Shown one piece after another: positions 39,799 through 48,817 of a stretch of DNA of 64,000 nucleotides. The DNA is from Cloacimonetes bacterium UBA5614. Its GTDB lineage: Bacteria > Cloacimonadota > Cloacimonadia > Cloacimonadales > Cloacimonadaceae. A program made the position numbers and the translations under genes. The number at the start of each line of letters is the position of its first letter. Position 1 is the first letter of the stretch. The stretch covers positions 69,139 to 133,138 of the forward strand of contig DIKQ01000001.1 in the NCBI GenBank assembly GCA_002424605.1. Direction: 5' to 3'. A model generated the notes under the pieces. That model saw only the letters and a program-made list of their open reading frames with translations, was not told where the DNA came from and ran no database searches.

Positions 39799-41598
39799 GT
39801 GAGACAGAACTATATCAGGAACTTTTGCATTATAGCCCATATCGACCATGGGAAATCCACCCTGGCAGACCGGTTGCTGGAACTGACGCATGTCATCGAC
39901 ATCAACGGCGGTGTGGCACAGGTTTTGGACGATATGGACTTGGAGCGCGAAAAAGGCATCACTATCAAGAGCCATGCCATCCGCATGACCTGGGATTATA
40001 AGGGCGAGACTTATGTGCTCAACCTGATTGACACGCCCGGGCACGTGGATTTCAGCTATGAGGTTTCGCGCGCTTTGGCTTCCTGCGAAGGCGCTGTCCT
40101 TCTGGTGGACGCTGCGCAGGGCATTGAAGCCCAGACGATGAGCAATCTTTACCTTGCCCTGGACAACAATCTGGACGTCCTGCCGGTCATCAACAAGATA
40201 GATTTGCCCAAAGCCGATATCGAGGGCACAGAGCACGACCTGATGGATATCATCGGGGTTCTCCCTGAGGAAATCATCAAGGTAAGCGCCAAGACAGGCC
40301 AAAATGTGGAACTCCTGCTGGACGCCATTTGCGAATATCTGCCCGCTCCCAAAGGAGTTGACAGCCACCCCCCCAAAGCCCTGATTTTTGATTCCTATTA
40401 CGATGTCTATAGAGGCGTGGTGGTGCTGGTCAGGATGTTTGACGGCTCACTCAAAAAAGGCGACAAAATCAAGCTATTTTCCAATAACCACGAATATGAG
40501 ATAGAAGAAATCGGCTACCTGGGCATTAAGTTCATACCCCAGAAGGGATTGACCTCCGGTGAAGCCGGTTACATCATTGCCAATATCAAGGAAGTGGCAG
40601 ACGCCCGCGTAGGCGATACAATCACTCTGGCTAGGGGCGGATGCCCCGAAGCCCTGGGTGGATTCCAGGAACCCAAGCCGATGGTGTATAGCGGTATCTT
40701 CCCCATTAACGGGGAAGACTATGAAAACCTGACCGAAGCCATTGCCAAGCTGAAGCTGAACGATGCTTCGCTGGTGTATGAAAAGGAAGCTTCGGCAGCT
40801 CTGGGTTATGGCTTCCGCTGCGGATTCCTGGGCATGCTCCATCTGGAGATTGTCAAGGAACGCCTTTACCGTGAGTACAACGTCCCCATTATCGCCACCA
40901 CACCCAGTGTGCGGTTTCTGATAAAGCTGAAAGACGGCAAGGATATCATCGTTTACAATCCCATCGATTTCCCCGACCCCACGAGAATTGATGACGTGAT
41001 GGAACCGATTATGGAGACGGAAATCATCGTACCCACTGATTATATCGGCAACATTATGAAGCTGGCGCAGGAAAGGCGCGGAATCCAGAAAAACATCCAG
41101 TACATAGATGAAAAGAGGGTTGCCCTGCATTATGAAATGCCGCTGATTGAGATTATCTTTGATTTTTATGACAAGCTGAAGACTGTAAGCCGAGGTTATG
41201 CCTCCATGGATTATCTCTTTCTGGAAAACAGGTCTTCTGACGTGGTCAAGGTAGATATCCTGATAAACGGGGAAAAGGTCGATGCAATGAGCTTCATCTG
41301 CCATGTGGATAAAGCTCATAACTGGGGCAAAAGCGTTACAGAAACGCTTTCGGAAGTGATTCCCAAACACCTGTTCAAGATTGCCCTGCAGGCTGCCATC
41401 GGCGGGAAAATCGTGGCGCGCAGTACTATCAACGCCATGCGCAAAGACGTAACCGCCAAATGCTATGGCGGTGATATCACACGTAAGCGCAAACTGCTGG
41501 AAAAGCAGAAAGAAGGCAAAAAGCGCATGAAAGATATCGGCAACGTGCAGGTTCCCCAGGAAGCTTTCCTGGCAGTGCTCAAGGCAGACAGGGAGTAG
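39799..41598 (+). CDS. lepA: Elongation factor 4 (LepA), ribosome back-translocase
   Basis: 599 residues, GTG start with AGAGG about 8 nt upstream. G-domain motifs: AHIDHGKSTLADR (P-loop), DTPGHVDFSYEVSRAL, NKIDLPKAD. LepA-specific C-terminal domain: FLGMLHLEIVKERLYREYN and the final KCYGGDITRKRKLLEKQKEGKKRMK. It acts on stalled or mistranslocated ribosomes or in 30S biogenesis. Full length, no anomalies. An Omp85 gene follows 43 nt later. Confidence 0.98.
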   Translation: MRQNYIRNFCIIAHIDHGKSTLADRLLELTHVIDINGGVAQVLDDMDLEREKGITIKSHAIRMTWDYKGETYVLNLIDTPGHVDFSYEVSRALASCEGAVLLVDAAQGIEAQTMSNLYLALDNNLDVLPVINKIDLPKADIEGTEHDLMDIIGVLPEEIIKVSAKTGQNVELLLDAICEYLPAPKGVDSHPPKALIFDSYYDVYRGVVVLVRMFDGSLKKGDKIKLFSNNHEYEIEEIGYLGIKFIPQKGLTSGEAGYIIANIKEVADARVGDTITLARGGCPEALGGFQEPKPMVYSGIFPINGEDYENLTEAIAKLKLNDASLVYEKEASAALGYGFRCGFLGMLHLEIVKERLYREYNVPIIATTPSVRFLIKLKDGKDIIVYNPIDFPDPTRIDDVMEPIMETEIIVPTDYIGNIMKLAQERRGIQKNIQYIDEKRVALHYEMPLIEIIFDFYDKLKTVSRGYASMDYLFLENRSSDVVKVDILINGEKVDAMSFICHVDKAHNWGKSVTETLSEVIPKHLFKIALQAAIGGKIVARSTINAMRKDVTAKCYGGDITRKRKLLEKQKEGKKRMKDIGNVQVPQEAFLAVLKADRE

Positions 41599-41641
41599 CC
41601 GACGCCCGGCAGACGGCACCTTAAAACTTGCGTGGCAGATT

Positions 41642-43342
41642 ATGCTGTATAGGCATTCAGTCCGGATTCCTCTAACCATGATCATTTTACTGCTGGGTTG
41701 CTTTGCGCTGTCCGCAGAACCCCTGCTGCTTGATAAAATCACATTAAACGGAGTGCAATCTCTCTCTGCGGACGAGATGATAAAGTCTCTGAACCTGCCC
41801 AAAGACCAGATTTTTGAGCCGGAATTAAGTGCTGTAATCGCAGAAAAACTGCAGGCATACCTGGTGCTGAAAGGCTATTACTTTGCCACTGTCAGGCAGA
41901 CAGATATCATTCCAGTCAATAGTTCCAAAGTCAATCTTGTATTCAGTGTTGAAGAGGGTTTTAGCGGATTTGTTTCCGATATCAGGTTTTCCGGCAACAG
42001 GTATTTTTCCGGGGAAAAACTGAGACAACTGCTGGATATCAGACCGGGCAGGGAGATACCGCTGAAAACTCTGCCGGGACTTATGGGCAAAACCCTGGGT
42101 TTATACACTTCCAGGGGATACCTGTTTGCGCAGGTAAACCTGGATACTTTGCTGGTGGTGGACGACCATCTGGCTGCTGTGGTGAAGATTGACGAAGGCC
42201 CGCTGTTCAGGGCTGCCAATTACCTGTTCAGCGGTAACAAGATTACCAAACCGGCAACCCTGTTGAAGATATCAGGATTGAGCCAGGCATCTCAGATTAC
42301 GCCTGATATCCTGGAAGCAGCAGAAGCCAATATCCTGAAAAAGGAATACATCAGGGAATGCCGAATCCTACCACTGGACAGCAATACCCTCGCCATAGAA
42401 ATCGAGGAAGACAAGATGACCAAAGCCGAAGGCATCTTTGGGCTGACTACCGACCCGGTTACCAGGAAAAGAAACCTGAATGGCTTTGTGAACCTGCAGT
42501 TCCTCAATCTTTGGGGAACAGACAGAGCGGTTACCTTGTACTGGAAAAGCCTGAAATCTGAGTATCAATTGCTGGAATTGTCCTACCATGAATCAGGTTT
42601 TATGCAGTACCCTGTGGCAGGTAACCTGCTGTTTCACAGGTCACGCCAGGATTCTGCCTGGGTTCGCATAAAGTTGCAGTCTGACCTGTTTTACCGTTAC
42701 CTCAGCCATAAATTCGGTATAGATATATACTCAGAAAACCTGTATCCGGAAAAGCAGAACTCTTTGGAATACGAAAAGACAAGATACGTCAATGCTTCGC
42801 TGTTCTGGGATTATGACAAGACTGATTACCCGCCCAATCCAAGCTATGGCAGCCGTGTAAAAATAAAGTCCGGATGGCTGTTCAAACAGTCAGATACGGC
42901 ATCCAAAACAATCCCTGTGAACGAGATTGATGCCAGCAGTTACATCCCTTTGAGGAAAAGGCTGGTTTTAGCGGCAGGAGTTCACTTCCGGGAAATATCC
43001 GATAAAAATGCCCGGGTCTATGAACAATACAAAATGGGCGGTTTCAAATCGCTGCGGGGCTATAATGAAGATTCGTTCAGCAGTTGGCGTCTGGGTTGGA
43101 TAAATAGTGAAATACGCTATCTTATGACTCGGGATTCCAGAATATTTGTCCTGTTTGACAGTGGCTTTTTGCAGACGTCTCCGCAGACAGTAAAAACGGA
43201 TATTTCTGGTATTGGATTGGGTATTTCCAACCGGACCAGAATCGGGATTATCAGCGTCAGCTATGCCTTGTCAATAAGCGAGAAACGTTTGGCAGACTGG
43301 GGTTCCGGCATGCTTCACATGGGATTGGCGAGTTCATTCTAA
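41642..43342 (+). CDS. Omp85-superfamily outer-membrane protein with three POTRA domains (BamA/TamA-like)
   Basis: 566 residues. Signal peptide ends ALSA (about 25). Three POTRA modules: about 28-92 (LLDKITLNGVQSLSADEMIK), 95-170 (VSDIRFSGNRYFSGEKLRQLLDI) and 175-250 (YLFSGNKITKPATLLKISGL). Then a 16-stranded-type barrel with the L6 motif MGGFKSLRGYNEDSF (the (V/L)RGY lock) and a final strand MLHMGLASSF ending in Phe, the beta-signal. Such proteins insert or translocate outer-membrane proteins. It is shorter than BamA (five POTRAs) and closer to TamA or FCB-type paralogues. Adjacent to lepA; its main BamA is presumably elsewhere. Confidence 0.88.
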   Translation: MLYRHSVRIPLTMIILLLGCFALSAEPLLLDKITLNGVQSLSADEMIKSLNLPKDQIFEPELSAVIAEKLQAYLVLKGYYFATVRQTDIIPVNSSKVNLVFSVEEGFSGFVSDIRFSGNRYFSGEKLRQLLDIRPGREIPLKTLPGLMGKTLGLYTSRGYLFAQVNLDTLLVVDDHLAAVVKIDEGPLFRAANYLFSGNKITKPATLLKISGLSQASQITPDILEAAEANILKKEYIRECRILPLDSNTLAIEIEEDKMTKAEGIFGLTTDPVTRKRNLNGFVNLQFLNLWGTDRAVTLYWKSLKSEYQLLELSYHESGFMQYPVAGNLLFHRSRQDSAWVRIKLQSDLFYRYLSHKFGIDIYSENLYPEKQNSLEYEKTRYVNASLFWDYDKTDYPPNPSYGSRVKIKSGWLFKQSDTASKTIPVNEIDASSYIPLRKRLVLAAGVHFREISDKNARVYEQYKMGGFKSLRGYNEDSFSSWRLGWINSEIRYLMTRDSRIFVLFDSGFLQTSPQTVKTDISGIGLGISNRTRIGIISVSYALSISEKRLADWGSGMLHMGLASSF

Positions 43343-43555
43343 AAAATATCTTGCCAAATTTCTGAAGCACTATTAAGTGTCACCCAATTAACGTAACTTA
43401 TAGTTGTGTAAAGAAATTGTGTCAGTAAAGGGCTGGCATTCAGGAAGAAATTTTTAGAATTTAAAAGATTTTCCTTGCCAGAAAAAACATACCCCAAATA
43501 ATGAATGAAGTTTTAAGCCCTTTTGGTAACGCAAAAAAATAATATGGAGGAATCA

Positions 43556-43747
43556 ATGAGCTTAAAGAAAATTGCTTTAATCGCGCTTATCGTTGTGATG
43601 CTGGTTAGCAGTGTTGTCTTTTTCGGTTGCAAAGCTAAAGTCCAGGAAGACACTACCGAAACTATATCTGTTGATACAGTTGAAGTTGTCGACACTTTAA
43701 TCGAAACGACCACTACTACTACCGAAACAACAACCACTACCCCATAA
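43556..43747 (+). CDS. Tiny Thr-rich lipoprotein
   Basis: 63 residues from ATG 43556, chosen because GGAGG (43546-43550) lies 5 nt upstream; a longer frame from 43523 has no such site. The leader MSLKKIALIALIVVMLVSSVVFFGC ends in a lipobox (Cys25). The mature part is only about 38 residues: KAKVQEDTTETISVDTVEVVDTLIE then a Thr/Glu run ending TTTTTP. That composition suits an extended, possibly O-glycosylated or flexible outer-membrane peptide. A very good ribosome site and strong terminator suggest high expression. No family recognised. Confidence 0.8.
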   Translation: MSLKKIALIALIVVMLVSSVVFFGCKAKVQEDTTETISVDTVEVVDTLIETTTTTTETTTTTP

Positions 43748-43771
43748 CACAGTAGCGGTACAGTCATTAGG

Positions 43772-43800
43772 AACGGATACCAAACGGTATCCGTTTTCTT
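43772..43800 (+). terminator. Terminator of the tiny lipoprotein gene
   Basis: AACGGATACC (43772-43781) pairs perfectly with GGTATCCGTT (43786-43795) around an AAAC tetraloop, followed by TTCTT and further Ts. It faces the end of the histidine-kinase gene. Confidence 0.9.
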
Positions 43801-43801
43801 T

Positions 43802-45376
43802 TTATCGCATAAGTTTATCGGATTTTTGTTTAAGAGCTTCAGTGCAGGAGAACAGCAGCGAGTTTATAGTGAAGGGTTTCTGAAGAAAGGAATAGCCTTT
43901 GCTCAAGGTGTTTTTAATCTGTTGCTTATCTTCCGTGTAACCGCTGGACAGGATAAAAGCGGAGCCTGTATTCACCCCGCCCAAAGACTCTATGAAGTTC
44001 ACCCCGTTCCCATCCGGCAATACGATATCAACCAGAAAGAGGTCAAACTGCTCTGTGGCTGCCATCTGGCTTGCCTGAGTAACATTAACGGCACATTTGA
44101 CCTGATAGCCATACTGTGATAAAACCTGAAATGCCAGATCCCTCACGCTTTCGTCATCTTCCACGACCAGTACTTTCTTTTTGAATCCCGGTTCGGGAGG
44201 TTTCACCGTTACAGGAGCCGTTTCTGCCAATCGTTTATACTGAGACAGCGGAAAATAGATATCTATTGTCGTGCCTTCGTTTACTTTGCTGCTGACGTTG
44301 ATATAGCCTTGATGTTGTTTGATAATGCCATAGATGGTAGCCAGACCCAGTCCGGTGCCCCGTCCTGCTTCCTTTGTGGTGAAAAACGGTTCAAAGATGT
44401 GGTCCAGCAGTTCATCCGGAATACCGCAACCGGTGTCCGAAACCTGCATGGAAACATACTTGCCCACCGGGACATAAGGAAAATCGCGCTGCGTGGCTGC
44501 ATCGACTTCGCAGAGGTCAACGTTGATGGTGATTTTGCCGCCTTCCGGCATGGCATCCCTGGCATTGATGGCGAGGTTCATCACAATCTGCACCACCTGC
44601 GTTTCATCGCCTTCAAAAAATAGCTCTGCATCGTTGCAGTTAAAGACCAGGGCAATGTCTTCCCCCAGCATGCGGGTCAGGATTTTCTCCATCCCGTTCA
44701 GCAGTTCTCCCAGATTGATGAGACGCAATTCTTTCTGCTGCCGGCGGCTGAAGAGCAGCAGCTGGCGCGTGAGCGAAGATGCCTTTTGACCTGAAGAGAA
44801 GATTATGTCCAGGCTCTTTATCAGCCTGGGGTCATCTTTGCGCAGTTCCATCAGCATTTCAGAGTGGCCGTTGATTACCTGCAGGATGTTATTGAAGTCA
44901 TGCGCAATACCGCTTGCCAGTCTGCCCACAGTTTCAAATCTTCTGGATTGCTGCAGGGACTTCTCCGTTTCTTTCTTTTCTGTAATGTTTTCGCTCACTT
45001 CAATGATGCCGCTTACCTTGTTTTCGTCATCAAGGAGAGGGAAATACCTGAGGCTGAAAAAGTATTTTTGCCGTAGACGGATAATTTCCAGCTCTGTTTC
45101 CACCCCGGTTTTATTCTGCAACAACCACTGGACGGAGACATCCTTCAGGTCAAAACCCGTAGCATGACCGATTTCCACATACTGCTGCATCTGGCTCAGC
45201 CAAAGCCTGTTTTCCACTGGATAATCCGGAAGCCATTTCTCAAAGGCGTTATTACGGTAAAACACTTCGCCGTTCAGGTTTGAGACCATTATGCCCAGAT
45301 GGATGGCAGAGCTCAGCTGTTCCATCAGGAAAAGGGTGCTGGCGACAGAGATGATTCCTGCTTCATGATTTGTCAT
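43802..45376 (-). CDS. Hybrid PAS sensor histidine kinase with receiver domain
   Basis: 524 residues. N-terminal PAS-like domain (about 20-135; GIMVSNLNGEVFYRNNAFEKWLP and VSGIIEVSENITEKKETE). HisKA with His159 in SGIAHDFNNILQVINGH, then HATPase_c: MNLAINARDAMPEGG (N box), VSDTGCGIP (G1), FEPFFTTKEAGRGTGLGLATIYGI (F/G2). A C-terminal receiver starts at KKKVLVVEDDESVRD, phospho-acceptor Asp450 in FLVDIVLPDGNG, Lys in FLQKPF. No membrane helix, so a soluble sensor. No response regulator gene is adjacent, so the output partner is elsewhere. Start overlaps the previous stop by 4 nt (ATGA). Confidence 0.94.
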   Translation of the reverse strand: MTNHEAGIISVASTLFLMEQLSSAIHLGIMVSNLNGEVFYRNNAFEKWLPDYPVENRLWLSQMQQYVEIGHATGFDLKDVSVQWLLQNKTGVETELEIIRLRQKYFFSLRYFPLLDDENKVSGIIEVSENITEKKETEKSLQQSRRFETVGRLASGIAHDFNNILQVINGHSEMLMELRKDDPRLIKSLDIIFSSGQKASSLTRQLLLFSRRQQKELRLINLGELLNGMEKILTRMLGEDIALVFNCNDAELFFEGDETQVVQIVMNLAINARDAMPEGGKITINVDLCEVDAATQRDFPYVPVGKYVSMQVSDTGCGIPDELLDHIFEPFFTTKEAGRGTGLGLATIYGIIKQHQGYINVSSKVNEGTTIDIYFPLSQYKRLAETAPVTVKPPEPGFKKKVLVVEDDESVRDLAFQVLSQYGYQVKCAVNVTQASQMAATEQFDLFLVDIVLPDGNGVNFIESLGGVNTGSAFILSSGYTEDKQQIKNTLSKGYSFLQKPFTINSLLFSCTEALKQKSDKLMR

Positions 45377-45789
45377 GAAAGCACCTTCCTTTTGAAGATT
45401 TCCAGTTTGGCAGCCTTTGGCTTCTCATTATCTTCCAAAGGTCTGGACAACTTATCCAATACTTTTACCATATCCTTCTTTTCCCCTGCTTTCAGGCTTA
45501 CTACGAACATTGAACTGGCCAGCTCCTCGTTCCTGTCGTCCAAAACTCTCAGCAACAGCCAGGCATCGCGGTCAATCCTTGACCTGTTATGGATGGAATA
45601 CTCCACTTCTATGTGAACCCTGGAATAAGCGCTGATAACGACATCGCTGATGACAATTTCCCTGGCTAACTGGTCCTGGGAGCAGTTATGCATCCATATA
45701 CCAGCGATTACCAGCGCCAGGACCACAAATTTTACCCAGCCCGGTATCGGGTATTTACGGGGAAACTCCATCCTGTCTATTTTCAGCAT
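45373..45789 (-). CDS. Small single-span membrane protein of unknown function
   Basis: 138 residues from ATG 45789, preceded by AGGA; a longer TTG reading to 45825 is unlikely. A membrane segment at about 17-35 (WVKFVVLALVIAGIWMHNC) is followed by an exported beta-domain (ISDVVISAYSRVHIEVEYSIHNRSR, LRVLDDRNEELASSMFVVSLKAGEKKDMVKVLDKL). The strands resemble a small Ig-like/DUF2393-type domain, but I do not assign a family. Encoded between the vWA-like membrane protein and the histidine kinase, which it overlaps by 4 nt, so it may work with either. Confidence 0.65.
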   Translation of the reverse strand: MLKIDRMEFPRKYPIPGWVKFVVLALVIAGIWMHNCSQDQLAREIVISDVVISAYSRVHIEVEYSIHNRSRIDRDAWLLLRVLDDRNEELASSMFVVSLKAGEKKDMVKVLDKLSRPLEDNEKPKAAKLEIFKRKVLS

Positions 45790-45834
45790 AGTCCTATCCT
45801 GCCGGGTTTTGGGTTCTGAAATCAAAACCGGCCA

Positions 45835-47835
45835 TCACAGCAGTCCCCATCTTCTTCTGAAGAACAATTCAAGGCAAAACACAAGAATAAATAAACATAT
45901 CAGATACCACTTTTTGTAAAGCGGAAATTCTCTTTTCTCGATTCTTTCAGCTTCAGTTGCCTTGACCGGCTTATAGGAAAGCGCATCATCGACGCTTAGC
46001 AACCTGCCTCCGGTCTGCACCGATATCCAGCCCAGCAGGGGCAGGTTATAACCCAAATCCCTGGCTTCCAGGTTTTGCCGGCTGACCATAAACCTGCCGG
46101 AAGTGGACTGATTTGTAGTCAGGTCGGCTATGCGAAAACGGTATTCACCGGGAGTGTTCAGCCTGAACTTTATCCTGTATTCATCCTTGTCCTGCAGCAT
46201 GAAGTCGCTGAATACACTGTCGTTCTTGGCATTATAAACCGACAGCCGGGGCGAGAGGTTTTGCCGGGTGCGGCGCACATCGTCAATGGCGGTAAGCTTG
46301 ATCTCTATCGGTTCATCCAGATAGTAACCCGGTTCATAGAGCGCATTCAATTGCCCTGTCTGCCTGTTGCTGAGCCAGGTGAGGACGTCTGACGCAAATG
46401 ATTTGTACGCCTGCGTCTTACTTTGCAGCTGCCAGCGCCAGAGATTGAGGAAAGCAAAGGCGGCAACCTTGCCTCCGCTGACTGAAGATACTGCGATGGC
46501 AGGGCTTTTCTGTACATTGTCCATTATAGCCAGGACCTCTGCCTGCGCCTTTGTAGCAAGGTAGTAATAGTCAACCGGCGGAATCTGGTTCAGTTCATCC
46601 ACGGGTATATTAAAAGCGGAATAGGTCGCTGCAGCAGGCAGCGGACGAATCAACCCCTTGTAAATGCTCCGGATATTGGAAAGCCCGAGCGGAAGCACTT
46701 CGGCAAGCTGGGTGATGGGTTGCCCGATGTAAAGCAGGCCCGTACCTCTTTTCACCAGGTTTATGATATTGCCTGCCAGCGCATTATCAATCTGCAGGCC
46801 ACCCTGGTTCACGATTATCACGGTATTGATGTTGTCCCAGCTTTTGATATTCGCCCTTTCTTCACCGCTGAACAGCACACCTGATTTCAGCGTATAGCTG
46901 TTGGCTTCCAGGCGGTTATTGTCCCTGATTGTATCCAGAAAGAACTTGGTATCCCAGTTGGGAGCATCCGTAAACAGCAGGATTTTTTCCTTTTCGTTCA
47001 GTATATCAATGGCGCTGAAGAAATTGTTATTGGATAGGGAGATTTCATTCAGTCCCTGCGCGGAAATCCGGATTTCCAGCTTCTGGAGTCCGGTCTGCGA
47101 AAAGCGGTGGTCAAAGGTCTCAGTGATGCTTTGCTCTCTCTGGAAGGAGACAGTCTTTTCTTTGATGACTTTGTCATTGACCAGGAAGCTGACTTTGGCG
47201 CTTCCTTTGTAGTTGCCTGCCTGCAGCACTGTCTCAAACAGGCTCAGTTCATTGCGGTAACCCTGCCGGTTGTGCCTCAGGTCACTCACCAGAAGGTCTG
47301 CTGTAAGCACCCTTGCTGTATCCGCAACTGCAATAACGGGCACGTCATAGCTCTTCAGGATGCGCTGGTCGGTATCCCTGAACCAGCCGTCGCTGAACAG
47401 GATTATTCCGCTGAGCAGTGCTTTGCCCTGCCACTGCTTTATCTGCTCCAGGGCGGGGATGAAATACGTGTTGTCCGGTTTGCCGTTCAGTCCGTCCGCA
47501 AAAACCATCTCTTTAACGCCGTAACCGGCACTTTGGTATTCTGACCTCAGTTTTTCGTATGCTTCGCTCAGCCGGGCTGATTTGGGCTTTTCAGGATGCT
47601 TTATCTGCATACTGGCGGAGACATCTTTCAGCAGGATGATTTCCGGCTTTTCACGGTAGTGCCGGATGTAATAGATAATGGGGGTCAGCAGGAAAAGGAA
47701 GAGCAGTCCGATAACGACCGCCCGCATGGCAGTGAGTCCGATTCTCTGGCGATGTGACAGTTCCGGGCTGGTACGGTGGTAAAAGACCAGCGCTACGGCA
47801 AGGGAGGCAATTCCTGCGATTATATATGCTAGCAT
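45835..47835 (-). CDS. Membrane protein with vWA-like and glutamine-amidotransferase-like core (BatA-like/DUF1355-like)
   Basis: 666 residues. Two N-terminal helices (MLAYIIAGIASLAVALVFY; AVVIGLLFLFLLTPIIYYI) and one at the C-terminus (WYLICLFILVFCLELFF). After the second helix a vWA-like domain starts with ILLKDVSASMQIKHP (DxSxS), then SGIILFSDGWFRDTD. The middle (LLFTDAPNWDTKFFLDTI, GTGLLYIGQPI) resembles the class I glutamine amidotransferase-like fold of large vWA-type membrane proteins in FCB bacteria. The C-terminal part is an exported Ig-like domain before the last helix. Possibly a Bat-type stress or envelope protein; function unknown. Starts 8 nt after the radical SAM gene. Confidence 0.7.
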   Translation of the reverse strand: MLAYIIAGIASLAVALVFYHRTSPELSHRQRIGLTAMRAVVIGLLFLFLLTPIIYYIRHYREKPEIILLKDVSASMQIKHPEKPKSARLSEAYEKLRSEYQSAGYGVKEMVFADGLNGKPDNTYFIPALEQIKQWQGKALLSGIILFSDGWFRDTDQRILKSYDVPVIAVADTARVLTADLLVSDLRHNRQGYRNELSLFETVLQAGNYKGSAKVSFLVNDKVIKEKTVSFQREQSITETFDHRFSQTGLQKLEIRISAQGLNEISLSNNNFFSAIDILNEKEKILLFTDAPNWDTKFFLDTIRDNNRLEANSYTLKSGVLFSGEERANIKSWDNINTVIIVNQGGLQIDNALAGNIINLVKRGTGLLYIGQPITQLAEVLPLGLSNIRSIYKGLIRPLPAAATYSAFNIPVDELNQIPPVDYYYLATKAQAEVLAIMDNVQKSPAIAVSSVSGGKVAAFAFLNLWRWQLQSKTQAYKSFASDVLTWLSNRQTGQLNALYEPGYYLDEPIEIKLTAIDDVRRTRQNLSPRLSVYNAKNDSVFSDFMLQDKDEYRIKFRLNTPGEYRFRIADLTTNQSTSGRFMVSRQNLEARDLGYNLPLLGWISVQTGGRLLSVDDALSYKPVKATEAERIEKREFPLYKKWYLICLFILVFCLELFFRRRWGLL

Positions 47836-47843
47836 ATTATCCT

Positions 47844-48812
47844 TTATGAGCCGGCAATAAAGCCTATTTCACCTTTGGGCAGGGATTCATCCGGCACCAG
47901 TTTCACCTGTTTCTCACCGGTTCTCTGCGATAACTTTCTTAGATTATAACCCCTGTGTCCTGTCAATAAAGAAATCTCTCCCGCGGATATGCGGACGCTC
48001 ATTCCGGGCTGATATCCGCTTTCTATTTTGCGGATAAGCCTCTCTCCCCTGACCAGTTCGCCCAAGGCGGGATGATAAGGTCCAGCATATTCCACGCCCT
48101 TTGCCAGAGAGGGGATTCCTATTTTGATAACCTGAACGTTATTAGCATCCGCCCAGTCGCACCAATCAGCGCAAATCCCGATTGCCTCCTCCAGGGTCAA
48201 AGGAGTGATTTCCCCTTTTTCCCACATCTCCCACAGAGGCGTCCCCCTTAATATCACCAAGGGGTATACGCGGAGAATATCCACGATATCCCCTCGCATC
48301 CTCCTCGCAGCAAGCAGGAAAGAAGCAGGGGAAAATCCGGGAAGACCCGGCAGAAGCTGAACACCCAGCTCAAAGCCTCGCGCCTTAACCCGAAGGCAGG
48401 CATCAAGGGCGGTTTGGCTGTCATATCCCCTTTGGGAAGCTCTCAGCACCTTGTCGTCCAGGTCCTGGATGCCCAGTTCAATGGTGGTTACCCCATGTGA
48501 TTGGCACCAGTCCAATTGTTCTTCACCAACCTGGTCGGGACGGGTGGAGATGCGCAGGGATGTCTTTTCATCCAGAAACGGTTCTGCCAGACGGTAATAC
48601 TTGTCGCGTTCCGGGATGCTTAAGCCGGTGAATGTCCCGCCGTAAAATGCAATTTGCTTTTGGGTGGTTCGGTGTTTCAGGCAAAAAGCGCGGATTTGCC
48701 CGGATAAAAGCTCCAAGGGTGTCTCCTCCACGGAGCCGAAGCTGGACTGGTCACAATAGACGCATTGAAAGGGGCATCCCTTCAGGGGAATGAAAACGGG
48801 GAAAATCAGCAT
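47844..48812 (-). CDS. Elp3-like radical SAM protein
   Basis: 322 residues. Cys13, Cys17 and Cys20 in GCPFQCVYCDQ bind the [4Fe-4S] cluster. Further motifs: FYGGTFTGL, LRISTRPDQ, VTTIELGIQDLDDKVL, GFELGVQLLPGLPG. The arrangement is that of bacterial Elp3/YtqA-like proteins without the acetyltransferase domain, half the length of full Elp3. The same kind of gene follows rnc in many Firmicutes, where its function is also unclear; tRNA modification is a reasonable guess. Here it begins 5 nt after rnc. Cytoplasmic. Confidence 0.85.
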   Translation of the reverse strand: MLIFPVFIPLKGCPFQCVYCDQSSFGSVEETPLELLSGQIRAFCLKHRTTQKQIAFYGGTFTGLSIPERDKYYRLAEPFLDEKTSLRISTRPDQVGEEQLDWCQSHGVTTIELGIQDLDDKVLRASQRGYDSQTALDACLRVKARGFELGVQLLPGLPGFSPASFLLAARRMRGDIVDILRVYPLVILRGTPLWEMWEKGEITPLTLEEAIGICADWCDWADANNVQVIKIGIPSLAKGVEYAGPYHPALGELVRGERLIRKIESGYQPGMSVRISAGEISLLTGHRGYNLRKLSQRTGEKQVKLVPDESLPKGEIGFIAGS

Positions 48813-48817
48813 CGGAA

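Noticed and set aside
40474..41802. 442-codon minus-strand ORF opposite lepA
   Set aside because: lepA and the start of the Omp85 gene explain this DNA; the ORF has no recognisable motif.
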